Assembly (NCBI RefSeq): GCF_008015755.1
Contig: NZ_SSGF01000008.1
Location: forward strand, 1 to 64,000
Direction: 5' to 3'
Origin: Methylophilus sp.
GTDB lineage: Bacteria; Pseudomonadota; Gammaproteobacteria; Burkholderiales; Methylophilaceae
Length of the DNA stretch: 64,000 nt
In this document: positions 19,501 through 30,690 of the stretch, piece by piece
Numbering within the stretch: position 1 is the stretch's first letter
How the letters are laid out: each line of letters starts with the position of its first letter
Translations under genes and position numbers: made by a program
Notes under the pieces: generated by a model
What the model saw: the letters and a program-made list of their open reading frames with translations, nothing else
Told to the model about the DNA's origin: nothing
Databases searched by the model: none

Positions 19501-20074
19501 CAATGCCAGTTATGATTTTATTGATTATGGAAAATCACCAGGCGACACACTGAGCAGCAACCAAAATGGGTTGATATTTAGCGAACAGCCCGAAGTCGTG
19601 ATGACCTTTGCCGGCAATATCAACAAAGTCTATGACGGCAACAATCAATTACCGGCCACCCCGTATCAGCACACGACGACAGGAATTTTTAACGGCGATA
19701 GCATCACATCAGCAACGGTGGACGTGCATTACGACAGCCCGACTATCGGCTCAAAAGTCGTAGAGCTCAGCTATACGCCGATGGGGTTTGTCACGGACAC
19801 TGGCAAACCGGTGTTTGGCTATCGTTACAGCGTTTTCAATCACTTATCTGGTGACATTGTTCCGCCAATCAACCATGCTGAGCCAACCACCGTCATGCCG
19901 CTCACAGACTTTTATATCAACCCTTACTTGCATCACGGGTTTACTAGCACCATTACGGCAAATGGCGCCAGTGGCGGCTACAGTCTGCAGCCGCCATTTT
20001 TTGCTGGCCGTCTCTCCTATCATGAGGACGAATTAACCAGGTTAACAAGCCGTTGGCGCCAGCAAGAAAAATAA
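13586..20074 (+). CDS. Two-partner-secretion filamentous adhesin (FhaB-like exoprotein)
   Basis: A 2162-residue secreted beta-helix protein. It opens with an extended signal peptide region (ESPR: YKVKWSTALNAFVVVAEI) and a hydrophobic core ending ARPLAA near residue 71. The TPS secretion domain follows (about 72-330) with WDSFNIN, NQNGIYFG (152-159) and SIVASTLNI motifs. LLLDPTNINLV near 455 marks the end of the haemagglutinin activity region. A very long Gly/Asn/Thr-rich array of GGNVSI- and INTAG-like repeats then fills most of the protein. A YDG-type domain (KVYDGNNQLPAT) lies near 2005-2090. No FhaC/TpsB outer-membrane transporter is in this window. No toxin domain is recognisable at the C-terminus, so adhesion or matrix function is more likely than contact inhibition. 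Confidence 0.9.
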   Translation: MRLFNHRYKVKWSTALNAFVVVAEIVSGACKSRSSGRVCSQAIPSASHQLLKYSLLVGALTLAFYARPLAANPSGFHSVYGQTEVSVSGNTTLVQQSSDKAIVNWDSFNINANEHVSIIQPQGGIALYRVIGQDASRILGSLSATGSLFLVNQNGIYFGRNAQVDVGSIVASTLNINDADFLNANYRFSGTSTHAVENLGIIKTQDEGYIVLLANTVSNDGHLTAQQGSVALAAGNEAYLDFFGNGLVKTKLTGDAVHAAVNQSGTIQADGGNVQLATSARAAAINMQGVIQANSLAERDGSIVLEGGDHAQVAVGGEMHANGAQGGTIAVTGEQVALFNGTHIDVSGTKAGGHLFIGGGFQGKQADLYNARTTFVGEQVTLNASAGDIGSGGQVVVWADGSTKFFGNIIATGGHLQGAGGFAEVSGKQSLHFAGHVDVGATNGKAGTLLLDPTNINLVSGASANTTGFNAGVDQTEAYTDDSGLDSTFNVAAGGSFAGVAAGSTIVLQATNNINVNALFDVNTATGKSNVNLEMYAGNHITIAPGASMNASASGTLTLMADTSAGNTHDGAGDLIINGNIKYGSGALTLYGANIKSTNNANILAGFHLTQGGTIGALSATTASTGSFNLGSGSITSVLAGANANHGGSVTINAGAIVVNAINTSGSLSNTNTVTQNGGNAGNLSLTATNGSVSVSNLSANGSNAYGAAPGKAGNISISATNGITTSSISMLGGNALASSGVPSNTLAGGSAASLTISNTTAGNVSLGAVSNQAGANGIASTGSPSAGSVTVSNTVGNVTVTSINTAGNINTVGGNVSVTATGAVNIATINTSGGTAVNIAGPKNAGTITLSGSAITTTQLTATGGTGGAVTLNGSAYADGVSSAITALSGNAGSSGTGGAITFNGTLNSASANYSDLTLNTNGKTVFTQNVGTLKQLNALTTDALGSTEVNGVNFVTTLKDQTYNDALTVKTVGPTFRTTANGNVFINGTLNSNSTACCVTVNFNVGGGIYLNSAVGNVSQLYSLNTGSMGTTYIANGLAIKTQLAQTYGNNVIFAGDASISSAQGGAITFANTVTSPGTLTVSSQAGSFSATNTNNDFNSINFTTAGNVNVYDKNALSLSAAAANGYFRVNTVNDLNVIGDIRTINSSFDTSLTSGNGNIVLAANLIANKNSSINLNSTNLIRNAGNITTNGGNVSIVAQNQVSFLGSISTSGTLDTTTGVSADGGHVHIDAQDINLAAITTKSNTSSATLAGVKAGDSGNVTINATGMVVTGAINTAGANTASDNSTVGKGGAVTINAINGVSLGAITSGGGAANGLSSITQNGGDVSISNHGTGAISLSTVNTANSTGTSNNYTAVRSGNVSIVNTAGDITLTGATTAYGGKNAAGGDVSIQASGIIIANSINSAGATVTDGSGMRGGNITLSAGNKITVSSLSANGSQANGADGNGGLGGSIVVSAAQIYGTTMRTYGGNATGTGAGGNGGDITVNGDFFISSNTDINSNAGTGAISATAGLISIHGDINTANANNYQLAFNTSGIINIDGSIGNLDPIYRLTTNTGSMLNLGGETFYVDGLVALNGGLTLSAPTVEVSTFGIDHFTVSGVVDAKNTVVNANVGARSFTANNLQNDFKEVNFTNAGTVTLNDQNDLNFSARNANAITVIAACNLQTSGEITSNATSGSVRLYAGNDLNIAHAVSVHGSSNLILRSDVNYDPVLAPMNGVGDTHITANVSADNGQINAGGANLYQSQGVVSTQGGLVATYANNISLASFTAGGNVQLTAQSGNMTASGSVSDAASALLLSGKDIQLTGEYASTAVVDATGTAAVQGIFHQGLTITSTGDTALTDTTVSGLLDIHSAGQAQILNSTLEEVTVHAAMDLNYQATASGNVVLTGEQNVTLAGSALSWYATSQQDLRLAGDVISHAASETAIVLTVGGNVENIDNHALQADNAGHWKIYADHRQDQQFGRAINASYDFIDYGKSPGDTLSSNQNGLIFSEQPEVVMTFAGNINKVYDGNNQLPATPYQHTTTGIFNGDSITSATVDVHYDSPTIGSKVVELSYTPMGFVTDTGKPVFGYRYSVFNHLSGDIVPPINHAEPTTVMPLTDFYINPYLHHGFTSTITANGASGGYSLQPPFFAGRLSYHEDELTRLTSRWRQQEK

Positions 20075-20104
20075 AAGCCGGGGATTACCCGGCCTTTATT
20101 TTCA
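20073..20104. terminator. Bidirectional terminator between the adhesin gene and glmS
   Basis: AAAGCCGGG-GATTA-CCCGGCCTTTA forms a strong stem between the two convergent stops. A-rich sequence on the left and T-rich sequence on the right allow use from both sides. Confidence 0.85.
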
Positions 20105-20111
20105 AAAATGG

Positions 20112-21947
20112 TTATTCCACCGTCACGCTCTTGGCGAGATTACGTGGTTTATCCACATCGGTGCCTTTGAGCAAGGCGGCGTGATAAGCCAGCAACTGTA
20201 CCGGAATCGCATGCAAAATAGGCGAGAGCACACCGACATGGCGTGGCGTACGAATCACATGTACGCCCTCAGATTCTTTAAAATGGCTGTCAGCATCAGC
20301 AAACACAAATAATTCCCCGCCGCGCGCTTTGACTTCCTGCATGTTGGATTTTACTTTTTCCAGCAGGGCATCGTTAGGCGCAATCACCACCACCGGCATG
20401 TTGCTGTCGACCAGGGCCAATGGGCCATGCTTTAACTCGCCAGCCGGATAGGCTTCGGCGTGAATATAAGAGATTTCTTTGAGCTTGAGCGCCCCTTCCA
20501 TCGCAATTGGGAAGTGGACGCCACGGCCCAGGAACAAGGCATGGTCTTTATCCCCAAAGCGATGCGCCCATTCGCGGATTTGTGGCTCGAGGTTCAAGGC
20601 AATCTGCACGCCACCTGTTAGTTGGCGCAAGTCGGATAAGTATTGCTGCTCTTGCGCTTCACTCAACAGGCCACGCGCTTTACTCAGAGTGACCGCCAAC
20701 ACAAACAGAGCAATCAATTGTGTAGTGAACGCCTTGGTACTGGCAACACCGATTTCAGCGCCAGCGCGGGTATAGAAAATCAGGGATGAGGCGCGTGGAA
20801 TCGCACTTTCCTGCACGTTGCAAATGGCCAGGCTATGGGTATGCCCCAGTTTCTGCGCATGTTTGAGCGCTTCCATGGTATCCAGCGTTTCGCCCGATTG
20901 TGAAATCGTCACAATCAGCTGCTTAGGATTGGGTACTGATTCACGGTAACGGTATTCACTGGCGATTTCTACCGAGGTCGGAATTTTTGCGATGCTTTCC
21001 AGCCAGTATTTGGCGGTGAGCCCGGCATAGTAACTGGTGCCTGCGGCCAGAATCAGCACGCTATCCACTTGCGCAAAGACTGCCGCGGCAGATTGACCAA
21101 ACAATTCGCTTCTGAACGCGCCATCGTCAATCAGCGCCTCAATCGTATCGCTAATCGCGCGCGGTTGCTCATGAATTTCTTTTTGCATAAAGTGGCTGTA
21201 AGGGCCGAGTTCCAGCGAAGCCAGCGACACATCACTCATATGCACTTGACGCTGTGCGACTTCACCTTGCTTATCGACGATGACGACGGCATCGGTTTGC
21301 AGCGTCGCCACATCGCCATCTTCGAGGTAGATCACTTTACGCGTGGCAGACAGCACAGCTGACACATCAGACGCGACAAAATTTTCGCCTTCACCCAGGC
21401 CAATCAGCAATGGACAACCGAGGCGTGCAACGACCATTTGCTGTGGTTGATCCAGCGCAATCACGCTGATGGCATAGGCGCCAGTTAATTCTGCAATGGC
21501 TTGTTTCACTGCGGTGAACAAGTCACGGCTTTGCTGATAATAGTAATGCACCAGATGCGCAATGACTTCGGTATCGGTTTGTGAATAAAACTGATAGCCG
21601 AGCGCTTTCAAGCGATCACGTTGTTCGTCGTGGTTTTCGATAATCCCGTTATGCACGACTGCAATCTGTGCATTGTCCTGCGCCGGCGACACATGCGGGT
21701 GCGCATTTTGCTCTGTGACGCCGCCGTGCGTGGCCCAACGTGTATGGCCAATGCCAACCTGGCTATGCATGCCTTCTGCTTTGAGTTGCAACTCTGACAC
21801 GCGGCCAACGGCGCGTGCACGCTCAATACTTTGATTGAGCACCGCAATCCCGGCCGAGTCATAGCCGCGATATTCGAGCCTGCTTAACCCCTCAATCAGG
21901 AGGGGAACAATATTTCTGTTGGAGACCGCACCGACAATGCCGCACAT
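20112..21947 (-). CDS. glmS: Glutamine--fructose-6-phosphate aminotransferase
   Basis: GlmS makes glucosamine-6-phosphate from fructose-6-phosphate and glutamine, the entry to UDP-GlcNAc, peptidoglycan and LPS. The 611 residues begin MCGIVGAV with Cys2 as the glutaminase nucleophile; [11 protein letters not shown] and [11 protein letters not shown] are in the N-terminal amidotransferase domain. Two SIS isomerase domains follow ([11 protein letters not shown] near 300, [18 protein letters not shown] near 470), and the C-terminus is [12 protein letters not shown]. It is 4 bp downstream of glmU, so one transcript makes both steps. Confidence 0.97.
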   Translation of the reverse strand: MCGIVGAVSNRNIVPLLIEGLSRLEYRGYDSAGIAVLNQSIERARAVGRVSELQLKAEGMHSQVGIGHTRWATHGGVTEQNAHPHVSPAQDNAQIAVVHNGIIENHDEQRDRLKALGYQFYSQTDTEVIAHLVHYYYQQSRDLFTAVKQAIAELTGAYAISVIALDQPQQMVVARLGCPLLIGLGEGENFVASDVSAVLSATRKVIYLEDGDVATLQTDAVVIVDKQGEVAQRQVHMSDVSLASLELGPYSHFMQKEIHEQPRAISDTIEALIDDGAFRSELFGQSAAAVFAQVDSVLILAAGTSYYAGLTAKYWLESIAKIPTSVEIASEYRYRESVPNPKQLIVTISQSGETLDTMEALKHAQKLGHTHSLAICNVQESAIPRASSLIFYTRAGAEIGVASTKAFTTQLIALFVLAVTLSKARGLLSEAQEQQYLSDLRQLTGGVQIALNLEPQIREWAHRFGDKDHALFLGRGVHFPIAMEGALKLKEISYIHAEAYPAGELKHGPLALVDSNMPVVVIAPNDALLEKVKSNMQEVKARGGELFVFADADSHFKESEGVHVIRTPRHVGVLSPILHAIPVQLLAYHAALLKGTDVDKPRNLAKSVTVE

Positions 21948-21951
21948 ACGC

Positions 21952-23322
21952 TTATTTTTTCACCTTTTGTGGACGTTTCCATCCTTGAATTGACCTTTGT
22001 TCGCGTGCGCGGCAGAGCGTTAAGCTCTCTGCCGGCACATCTTTGGTAATGGTTGAGCCTGCGGCAATCGTTGCACCACGGCCTACAGTCAATGGCGCCA
22101 CTAATTGTGTATCCGAGCCAACAAACACATTATCTTCAATGATGGTTTTATGTTTGTTCGCCCCATCATAATTACAAGTGATGGTGCCTGCGCCGATATT
22201 CACGTTTGCGCCAATGCTGGCATCACCCACATAGCTTAAATGATTGACCTTGCTGCCATGCCCAAGCGTGGCATTTTTAATTTCAACAAAATTACCCACG
22301 TGCGTCTCTGCCGCCAGTTGGGTGCCTGGGCGCAAACGTGCAAACGGGCCGATTTTACTGCCTGGGCCGACCCTGGCATCATCAATATGCGTAAACGCCG
22401 CCAGGCGCGTGCCTTTGGCAATCACTGCATTTTTGATCACACAATGCGGGCCAATCTCTACATCGTCCTCCAGCGTCACATCGCCTTCAAACACGCAGTT
22501 CACATCGATCAAAACATCGCGGCCACAAGTCAGTGTGCCGCGGATATCAATCCGCTGCGCATCCAGCAAAGTCACGCCTTGAGTCATCAACACGGTTGCC
22601 TGTCGCAACTGATACTCACGCTCGATCTGTTGTAAGTCTAGCTTGGAATTAATCCCTGTCACCGACCAGGCATCGGCGACAACATGAGGCAACACCGCAC
22701 TACCTTCATTCACTGATAGCGCGATAATATCGGTTAAATAATATTCCTGTTGGGCATTCTGGTTGCTGATCTTGGCTAGCCAGGATTTGAGCTGCGCATT
22801 TGGCATCGCCATGATGCCGGTATTCACTTCTTGTATGGTGCGCTGGGCTGCGCTGGCATCTTTATGCTCGACAATCGCCACCACTTCATTATGGTCGTTG
22901 CGCACGATGCGGCCATAACCCGTTGGGTCTTGTTTGATAAACGTTTGTACCACCAGATGCTGATCTGCCTGCGCCAGCATCTCGCGACAAGCCGCCACAT
23001 CGACCAATGGCACATCGCCTAACAGAATGAGTGTTTTACCTTGATCGGGCAGGGTAGGCAGGGCTTGTTGTACCGCGTGTCCGGTGCCGAGTTGCTCCGC
23101 TTGCAATACCCATTGCAAGTCATCCCCCGGCGTCTGTTGTTGTACTTGTTCGCCCCCAAAACCATATACCACGGTGATGGTTTGTGGATTCAGCAGGCGT
23201 GCCGCGGCAATCACATGGTGCAGAATAGGCTTGCCACCCACCGCATGCAACACCTTAGGCAGGTCCGATCGCATGCGTGTGCCTTTACCCGCTGCGAGAA
23301 TTACAATATTCAAATCAGTCAT
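21952..23322 (-). CDS. glmU: Bifunctional GlcN-1-P acetyltransferase / GlcNAc-1-P uridylyltransferase
   Basis: GlmU acetylates glucosamine-1-phosphate and then couples it to UTP to give UDP-GlcNAc. The 456 residues show the uridylyltransferase N-terminus [19 protein letters not shown], with [11 protein letters not shown] and LLGDVPL, and a C-terminal left-handed beta-helix of hexapeptide repeats (from about 255) containing [10 protein letters not shown] and [10 protein letters not shown]. It is immediately upstream of glmS on the same transcript. A terminator after atpC separates it from the ATP synthase operon. Confidence 0.97.
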   Translation of the reverse strand: MTDLNIVILAAGKGTRMRSDLPKVLHAVGGKPILHHVIAAARLLNPQTITVVYGFGGEQVQQQTPGDDLQWVLQAEQLGTGHAVQQALPTLPDQGKTLILLGDVPLVDVAACREMLAQADQHLVVQTFIKQDPTGYGRIVRNDHNEVVAIVEHKDASAAQRTIQEVNTGIMAMPNAQLKSWLAKISNQNAQQEYYLTDIIALSVNEGSAVLPHVVADAWSVTGINSKLDLQQIEREYQLRQATVLMTQGVTLLDAQRIDIRGTLTCGRDVLIDVNCVFEGDVTLEDDVEIGPHCVIKNAVIAKGTRLAAFTHIDDARVGPGSKIGPFARLRPGTQLAAETHVGNFVEIKNATLGHGSKVNHLSYVGDASIGANVNIGAGTITCNYDGANKHKTIIEDNVFVGSDTQLVAPLTVGRGATIAAGSTITKDVPAESLTLCRAREQRSIQGWKRPQKVKK

Positions 23323-23343
23323 GCTGTTATTTTAGCGCAGAAA

Positions 23344-23375
23344 CAAAAAAGGCGGCTCGAAAGCCGCCTGTTTTA
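23344..23375 (-). terminator. Terminator of the ATP synthase operon
   Basis: AGGCGGCT-CGAA-AGCCGCCT is a perfect 8-bp stem with an A-rich run on its left (U-tract on the minus strand). It sits between the atpC stop and the glmU start and so ends the atp transcript. Confidence 0.88.
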
Positions 23376-23395
23376 TTGCCAGACTCCACAGGAAT

Positions 23396-23821
23396 CTAGT
23401 GCACAGATTTACGCAATTTCTGGATTGCCTGGATTTGTGCGATCGCTTCTGCCAATTCAGCCTGCGCAGCGGCGTAATCGATCTCTGAAGAACGGTTACG
23501 CAATGCTTCTTCTGCGGCTTCTTTCGCGGCGATGGCTTTTGCTTCATCAAGATCCTGGCCACGAATCGCTGTGTCCGCCAGCACTGTCACCAGTCCTGGT
23601 TGTACTTCCAGCATGCCGCCAGAAATATAAATCACAGTTTCTTCTTGCTGGGCAGTTTGCTTGATACGCAATGCGCCTGGCTTGATGGTGGTAATCATCG
23701 GTGCGTGATGTGGATAAATACCCACTTCACCTGCGCCAGCTGGTGCAACCACAAACTCGGCTTCACCAGAGAAGATGGACTCTTCGGCACTCACAACATC
23801 GATATGCACTGTATTTGCCAT
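23396..23821 (-). CDS. atpC: ATP synthase F1 subunit epsilon
   Basis: Epsilon is part of the central rotor stalk and restrains ATP hydrolysis. The 141 residues include the beta-sandwich N-terminus ([33 protein letters not shown] is the usual opening, seen from residue 7) and the C-terminal helical hairpin rich in Ala and Glu. It is the last gene of the operon, 72 bp after atpD, and is followed by a strong terminator. Confidence 0.96.
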   Translation of the reverse strand: MANTVHIDVVSAEESIFSGEAEFVVAPAGAGEVGIYPHHAPMITTIKPGALRIKQTAQQEETVIYISGGMLEVQPGLVTVLADTAIRGQDLDEAKAIAAKEAAEEALRNRSSEIDYAAAQAELAEAIAQIQAIQKLRKSVH

Positions 23822-23893
23822 AATGTTCTCTTTTCTATGTCACTGAAAATTGATCATGCAGGCAAAGTTAAAACGATGCCCGCATCATCACGA

Positions 23894-25339
<1,446 letters not shown>

Positions 25340-25410
25340 CTAACTGTATGAGTCAGATCTAATTGAATTCTTTCACTAGCGCTTAAACGATATGCTTTAA
25401 GACGCTCGCC

Positions 25411-26280
25411 TTAGGACGAAACCGCTGCTGCGCCACCGACGATTTCTGAAATCTCTTTGGTAATCGCCGCCTGACGGGCTTTGTTATAAACCAATTTCAG
25501 CTCACCAATGACGCTCTTCGCGTTATCGGAAGCAGATTTCATCGCTACCATACGGGCAGATTGCTCAGACGCCATGTTTTCAGCCACTGCGTTGTAAATC
25601 AGTGACTCTATATAACGTGTCATCAATTCATCCACCACTGGTTTAGCTTCAGGCTCATAGATGTAATCCCAATGGCCGTTCGGGCTACCCAGTTGCTCAC
25701 CGGTCAATGGCAACAGTTGTTGCATGGTCGGTTCTTGCTTCATGGTATTAATGAATTTGGTATAGCAGATGTAAAGCTGATCAATTTCACCGGCAATGTA
25801 CGCGTCCAGCATGACCTTGATGGTGCCGATCAACTTTTCCAGATGCGGAGTATCGCCCAAACCAGTGATATGTGATTGCACCTTGGCGCCAATGCGGTTC
25901 ATAAAGCCGTAGCCTTTGTTACCGATCGCGCTGACGCTGATGCCTTTGCCTTCAGCTTCCCAGGCTTTCATCTGGTTTAATGACAAACGCAATACGTTGG
26001 TGTTTAAACCACCGCACAGGCCTTTGTCTGAGCTGACCACAATCAGACCCACATTTTTCACCACGTCACGTTTGATTAAAAACGGATGACGATACTCTGA
26101 TTGTGCAAAGGAGAGGTGAGCCGCCACGTTACGGATTTTATCCGCATAGGGGCGGGAAGCACGCATTCTGTCCTGCGCTTTACGCATTTTAGAAGCAGCC
26201 ACCATCTCCATCGCCTTGGTGATCTTGCGTGTATTTTCTACACTCTTGATCTTGGTTCTAATCTCTTTACTACCTGCCAT
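25411..26280 (-). CDS. atpG: ATP synthase F1 subunit gamma
   Basis: Gamma is the rotor shaft that couples proton flow in FO to the catalytic sites of F1. The 289 residues begin [21 protein letters not shown] and end with the paired long helix [19 protein letters not shown]; these two ends form the coiled coil of the shaft. The [13 protein letters not shown] motif is near residue 82. The gene is 29 bp after atpA. Confidence 0.97.
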   Translation of the reverse strand: MAGSKEIRTKIKSVENTRKITKAMEMVAASKMRKAQDRMRASRPYADKIRNVAAHLSFAQSEYRHPFLIKRDVVKNVGLIVVSSDKGLCGGLNTNVLRLSLNQMKAWEAEGKGISVSAIGNKGYGFMNRIGAKVQSHITGLGDTPHLEKLIGTIKVMLDAYIAGEIDQLYICYTKFINTMKQEPTMQQLLPLTGEQLGSPNGHWDYIYEPEAKPVVDELMTRYIESLIYNAVAENMASEQSARMVAMKSASDNAKSVIGELKLVYNKARQAAITKEISEIVGGAAAVSS

Positions 26281-26309
26281 ATTAGGTTCCTAAGTCGAAG
26301 TGTCAGAGA

Positions 26310-27851
26310 TTAATAAGCGTTGGTTGCTTTGAAATCTTGAATCGCAGCTTCCAATGCCTTCTCGTTGTCACCGCTCAGATCTTTGCTGGACTCGATAGCA
26401 TCGATGATGTTCTTGTACTTGGAGTTCAAGAAACCATGCAATGCATTTTCAAATGCCAATACCTTGTTGGTTGGCACGTCATCAAAGAAACCTTTGTTAG
26501 CTGCAAACAAGCTCACGCCCATGTTTGCCACGTTCAATGGCGCGTATTGTGCCTGTTTCATCAACTCGGTAAACATACGACCGCGGTCCAGTTGTTTACG
26601 GGTCGCTTCGTCCAGATCAGAAGCAAACTGCGCAAACGCAGCCAGTTCACGATACTGCGCCAAAGCCAGACGTACACCACCACCCAGTTTTTTGATGATT
26701 TTGGTTTGTGCAGCACCACCCACGCGTGATACTGAAATACCGGCGTTAATCGCAGGACGTACACCCGCGTTAAACAAGTCAGTTTCCAAGAAGATCTGAC
26801 CATCGGTAATCGAAATCACGTTGGTTGGAACGAATGCAGACACGTCACCGGCTTGTGTTTCAATCACTGGCAATGCAGTCAATGAACCTGTTTTACCTTT
26901 CACTTCACCGTTAGTGAATTTTTCAACATACTCTTCGTTCACGCGAGCAGCACGCTCTAACAAACGTGAGTGGATGTAGAACACGTCACCTGGGTAAGCT
27001 TCGCGGCCTGGTGGGCGGCGCAGCAACAGAGAAATCTGACGGTAAGCAACCGCTTGTTTGGACAAGTCATCGTAAACGATCAATGCATCTTGGCCACGGT
27101 CACGGAAGTATTCACCCATGGTACAACCGGCATAAGGTGCCAGGAATTGCAGGGCAGCAGAATCAGACGCTGAAGCAGCCACGATAATGGTGTAAGCCAT
27201 CGCGCCGTGCTCTTCCAACTTACGTACTACGTTGGCAATGGTAGAAGCCTTTTGGCCAACCGCAACGTAGATACAAGTCATGTTCTGACCTTTTTGGTTG
27301 ATAATCGCATCAACCGCTACAGCCGTTTTACCCGTTTGACGGTCACCAATGATCAACTCACGTTGACCACGGCCAACCGGTACCATAGAGTCGATAGACT
27401 TCAGGCCAGTTTGCACAGGTTGAGACACGGATTTACGTGCAATCACACCTGGCGCAATTTTTTCAATTTTGTCTGTCAGCTTGGCGTTGACTGGACCTTT
27501 GCCATCGATAGGCTGACCCAATGCGTTCACCACGCGACCAATCAGTTCAGGACCGACTGGCACTTCCAGAATACGGCCGGTACATTTACAGGTATCGCCT
27601 TCTGTAATGTGTTCGTAGTCACCCAAAACCACAGCACCGACGGAGTCACGCTCCAGGTTCAATGCCAGACCGAAAGTGTTGCCTGGAAACTCAATCATCT
27701 CGCCGGACATCACGTTAGACAGCCCATGGATACGCACAATGCCGTCTGTTACGGAAATCACGGTACCCTGTGTACGGGCTTCCGCAGAAGTAGAGAAGTT
27801 TTCCAAACGGCTCTTAATGAGCTCGCTAATCTCTGATGTAGATAACTGCAT
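26310..27851 (-). CDS. atpA: ATP synthase F1 subunit alpha
   Basis: Alpha alternates with beta in the F1 hexamer and holds the non-catalytic nucleotide sites. The 513 residues have the start [19 protein letters not shown], the Walker A motif GDRQTGKT near 170, the arginine-finger region [10 protein letters not shown] near 373 and the usual C-terminal helical bundle. It is 16 bp after atpH. Confidence 0.98.
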   Translation of the reverse strand: MQLSTSEISELIKSRLENFSTSAEARTQGTVISVTDGIVRIHGLSNVMSGEMIEFPGNTFGLALNLERDSVGAVVLGDYEHITEGDTCKCTGRILEVPVGPELIGRVVNALGQPIDGKGPVNAKLTDKIEKIAPGVIARKSVSQPVQTGLKSIDSMVPVGRGQRELIIGDRQTGKTAVAVDAIINQKGQNMTCIYVAVGQKASTIANVVRKLEEHGAMAYTIIVAASASDSAALQFLAPYAGCTMGEYFRDRGQDALIVYDDLSKQAVAYRQISLLLRRPPGREAYPGDVFYIHSRLLERAARVNEEYVEKFTNGEVKGKTGSLTALPVIETQAGDVSAFVPTNVISITDGQIFLETDLFNAGVRPAINAGISVSRVGGAAQTKIIKKLGGGVRLALAQYRELAAFAQFASDLDEATRKQLDRGRMFTELMKQAQYAPLNVANMGVSLFAANKGFFDDVPTNKVLAFENALHGFLNSKYKNIIDAIESSKDLSGDNEKALEAAIQDFKATNAY

Positions 27852-27867
27852 TTAATTCTCCTATGCC

Positions 27868-28404
27868 TTATGCTGTGAGCGTATAGGCTAAATTTTGTAA
27901 CTGACCTTGGACAGACGCGTCGATAACGGTGTCGCCAACAATAATTTTGATGCCGCCGATGATTTCCGGATCTACGGAAACGCTTGCTTCAATTTTCTTG
28001 CCGAACTTAGCTTCCAGACGTTTCACCAAATCTTTAGTTTGTGTCGCTGTCAGTTTGGCAGCTGCAATGATTTGAGCGTCCAAGGTGCCTTCGTCTTGCG
28101 CTTTTAAAGCCTCAAAAGCTTCAGCAATGGCAGGCAATAAGGATAAACGGCCATATTCAACCAAAATTTTGATCAAATTTTGCCCTTGTTCGTTGAGCTT
28201 GTCGCCACAGACCTTGAGGAATGCGGCTTCAACATCAGCGGCATTCAGTTTAGGGTCATCAATCAGGGTTTTCATTTGGTCATTTGCCGCGACTGCCGCA
28301 GCCAATGCCAACATTTCAGACCATGCTGCTAAAGCCTTGTTTTCTTTGCCGAGCTTGTAAGCAGCGACAGCATAAGGCCTTGCAATGGTTGAGAGTTCAG
28401 CCAT
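27868..28404 (-). CDS. atpH: ATP synthase F1 subunit delta
   Basis: Delta joins the peripheral stalk to the top of the F1 alpha-beta hexamer. It has 178 residues with the family start STIARPYAVAAYKLGKE and the C-terminal motif VDPEIIGGIKIIVGDTVIDASV. It is 17 bp after atpF and 16 bp before atpA. Confidence 0.97.
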   Translation of the reverse strand: MAELSTIARPYAVAAYKLGKENKALAAWSEMLALAAAVAANDQMKTLIDDPKLNAADVEAAFLKVCGDKLNEQGQNLIKILVEYGRLSLLPAIAEAFEALKAQDEGTLDAQIIAAAKLTATQTKDLVKRLEAKFGKKIEASVSVDPEIIGGIKIIVGDTVIDASVQGQLQNLAYTLTA

Positions 28405-28421
28405 GTTTTATCCCTTTTACC

Positions 28422-28892
28422 TTATAGTTCCGCAGCGAGTTTAGCCAACATTTCGCTGTGTGCTTTGGCGTCAATCTCTTTACGCAGGATTTTTTCTGCA
28501 CCGGCCACGGCCAATGTCGAAACCTGTGCACGCAGACCTTCTTTGGCACGGTTCACTTCCTGATCGATTTCAGCTTTGGCACCGGCAATAATGCGATCAC
28601 CTTCAGCTTTGGCGTTACCCTTGGCTTCATCAATGATTTGAGCGGCGCGTTTTTCGGCTTGCCCAATGATCTCACTTGCCTTTTGTTTGGCCTCGTTCAG
28701 TGTGGTTTCAGATTTTTTGGCAGCCACTTCCAGGGCACTTTTCCCTTCTTGGGCAGCAGCCAAACCATCTGCGATTTCCTTTTGGCGTGTTTCAATCGCT
28801 TTTAACAGCGGTGGCCAAACGAATTTCACCGTGAACCAGATCAACACTGCAAATGCGATAGCTTGCGCGATGAGTGTGAAATTAATATTCAT
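28422..28892 (-). CDS. atpF: ATP synthase FO subunit b
   Basis: Subunit b forms the peripheral stalk as a dimer. Its 156 residues begin with one membrane helix ([19 protein letters not shown]) followed by a long charged Ala/Glu/Lys-rich helix that is predicted to be a coiled coil. There is a single b gene, with no b' paralogue, as in other beta- and gammaproteobacteria. Confidence 0.97.
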   Translation of the reverse strand: MNINFTLIAQAIAFAVLIWFTVKFVWPPLLKAIETRQKEIADGLAAAQEGKSALEVAAKKSETTLNEAKQKASEIIGQAEKRAAQIIDEAKGNAKAEGDRIIAGAKAEIDQEVNRAKEGLRAQVSTLAVAGAEKILRKEIDAKAHSEMLAKLAAEL

Positions 28893-28970
28893 TTTGGATC
28901 CATCATACTGATTGGTTGAAAGGTTTAAGTCACACTTAAACCCTACCGGGCGGAGATTACCGAGTAAAAA

Positions 28971-29237
<267 letters not shown>

Positions 29238-29284
29238 TTAATACCCTCTCTTATAAAGAATTAAAACAACGACAAAGTTAAAAA

Positions 29285-30121
29285 CTAGTGCGACTCATGC
29301 GCCATGGCCAAATACACCACAGTCAGCATCATGAAAATAAACGCTTGCAATGCCACAATCAGGATGTGGAAGATAGACCAGCCAGCTCCCAGAATGGCAC
29401 CAAACACGGTTCCGGTCAGGCCGGTGGCTGCCCACATACCCAACAGCAAGAAGATGATTTCACCGGCGTACATGTTACCGAACAGACGCAATGAGTGAGA
29501 AAGTGGTTTTGAAACGTATTCAATCAGGTTGAACAGGAAGTTGGCAGGCCACACCAGCGGATTGCTGCCGAATGGGGCACAGAACAGTTCATGAATCCAG
29601 CCACCCAAGCCTTTAGCTTTGATTGAAAAGTAAATCATCAAGAACCACACAGCCAATGCTAAAGCAAAGGTGGTGTTGATATCAGAAGTCGGGACGATAC
29701 GCCATTTTGCGTGCTCGCCACCGAAGAATGAGACGATACCCGCGATCCAGTCGACTGGCAGGAAGTCCATAGAGTTCATGGCCAACACCCAGATAAACAC
29801 AGTCAGGGCAGTCGGGGCGATAAATGAATGACGGTCACCGTGGAAAATGTTTTTGACTTGGTCATCAACAAAACCAAATACTAACTCAACAAAAGCCTGG
29901 CGCTTGGTTGGCACGCCTGCGGTCGCACCACGTGCCACCCACCAGATCAAGCCCATCACCAGCAGGCCGAGCACCACAGAAGTAAACAAGGTGTCGTAGT
30001 GCAACACCCAGAAACCTTCAGAGGCAGTATTGCCGTTCACACCCTGGGCATTAAAGCTCAAATGGTGCGCGATATATTCAGAAGGGGTGAGTTCTACGTT
30101 TTGTGCGTGTTCGGTTGTCAT
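29285..30121 (-). CDS. atpB: ATP synthase FO subunit a
   Basis: Subunit a provides the two proton half-channels. The 278 residues contain five or more membrane helices. The essential arginine is in [13 protein letters not shown] near residue 213, and the last helix ([20 protein letters not shown]) holds the conserved Gln and aromatic residues. The start is the ATG ending at 30121 ([17 protein letters not shown]). It follows atpI by 29 bp. Confidence 0.97.
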   Translation of the reverse strand: MTTEHAQNVELTPSEYIAHHLSFNAQGVNGNTASEGFWVLHYDTLFTSVVLGLLVMGLIWWVARGATAGVPTKRQAFVELVFGFVDDQVKNIFHGDRHSFIAPTALTVFIWVLAMNSMDFLPVDWIAGIVSFFGGEHAKWRIVPTSDINTTFALALAVWFLMIYFSIKAKGLGGWIHELFCAPFGSNPLVWPANFLFNLIEYVSKPLSHSLRLFGNMYAGEIIFLLLGMWAATGLTGTVFGAILGAGWSIFHILIVALQAFIFMMLTVVYLAMAHESH

Positions 30122-30150
30122 ATTTTCAAACTAATTTTAAATTAACGTGT

Positions 30151-30543
30151 CTACACATCTACTTGTGATTTTGCCAGTGCGGCGCCTGAAAAAAGTGCCG
30201 CTGCTGCCAAGCCAGCGATCAGTGCGAAAGGCACCAATGCCTGATACAGCTTGAAAACCACAAACAGGATAATCGCGATGATGACTATTTTTACTGCTTC
30301 AGCCTTGAGTAAATTGAGCAAAACTGCTGTCGGGTCTGTTTTTTCACGGCCTTTTTCTGCGATTCTTGTTGCAAACCATGCACCAATCACCACAGAAACA
30401 CCACCCATCAAAGCGGATAATGCCGCTGGTAAACCACCTACAGCATAAGCAATCAATGTGACAGCGGTTGTCGCCATCACCTGCCAACGCAACATATTGC
30501 TATAGAGCGACATGCCTGCCGCAGTGTTTTGTTGACCACTCAT
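30151..30543 (-). CDS. atpI: ATP synthase assembly protein AtpI
   Basis: AtpI is a small membrane protein that helps assemble the c ring and is the usual first gene of proteobacterial atp operons. It has 130 residues and four hydrophobic helices, with the moderately conserved GGVSVVIGAWFATRIA segment. Its N-terminus is extended by about 15 polar residues before the first helix. The 147 bp between it and parB probably hold the operon promoter. Confidence 0.88.
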   Translation of the reverse strand: MSGQQNTAAGMSLYSNMLRWQVMATTAVTLIAYAVGGLPAALSALMGGVSVVIGAWFATRIAEKGREKTDPTAVLLNLLKAEAVKIVIIAIILFVVFKLYQALVPFALIAGLAAAALFSGAALAKSQVDV

Positions 30544-30690
30544 GGGGTTTACCCGCTAAAATTCAAGACAAAATACACCAAAGACGCGAGATTTTGAATT
30601 ATTCACTCGCCGAAGTCAAGCACCAAACAGTCGTTAACTGACTGAATGTGCTGGAAAAATCTGGTTTCTGGTTGCTTTGATCGATTTCGC

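Noticed and set aside
20112..21947. A glmS ribozyme or sRNA target site in front of glmS
   Set aside because: glmU ends only 4 bp before the glmS start, leaving no room for a leader; such regulation would have to act inside glmU.
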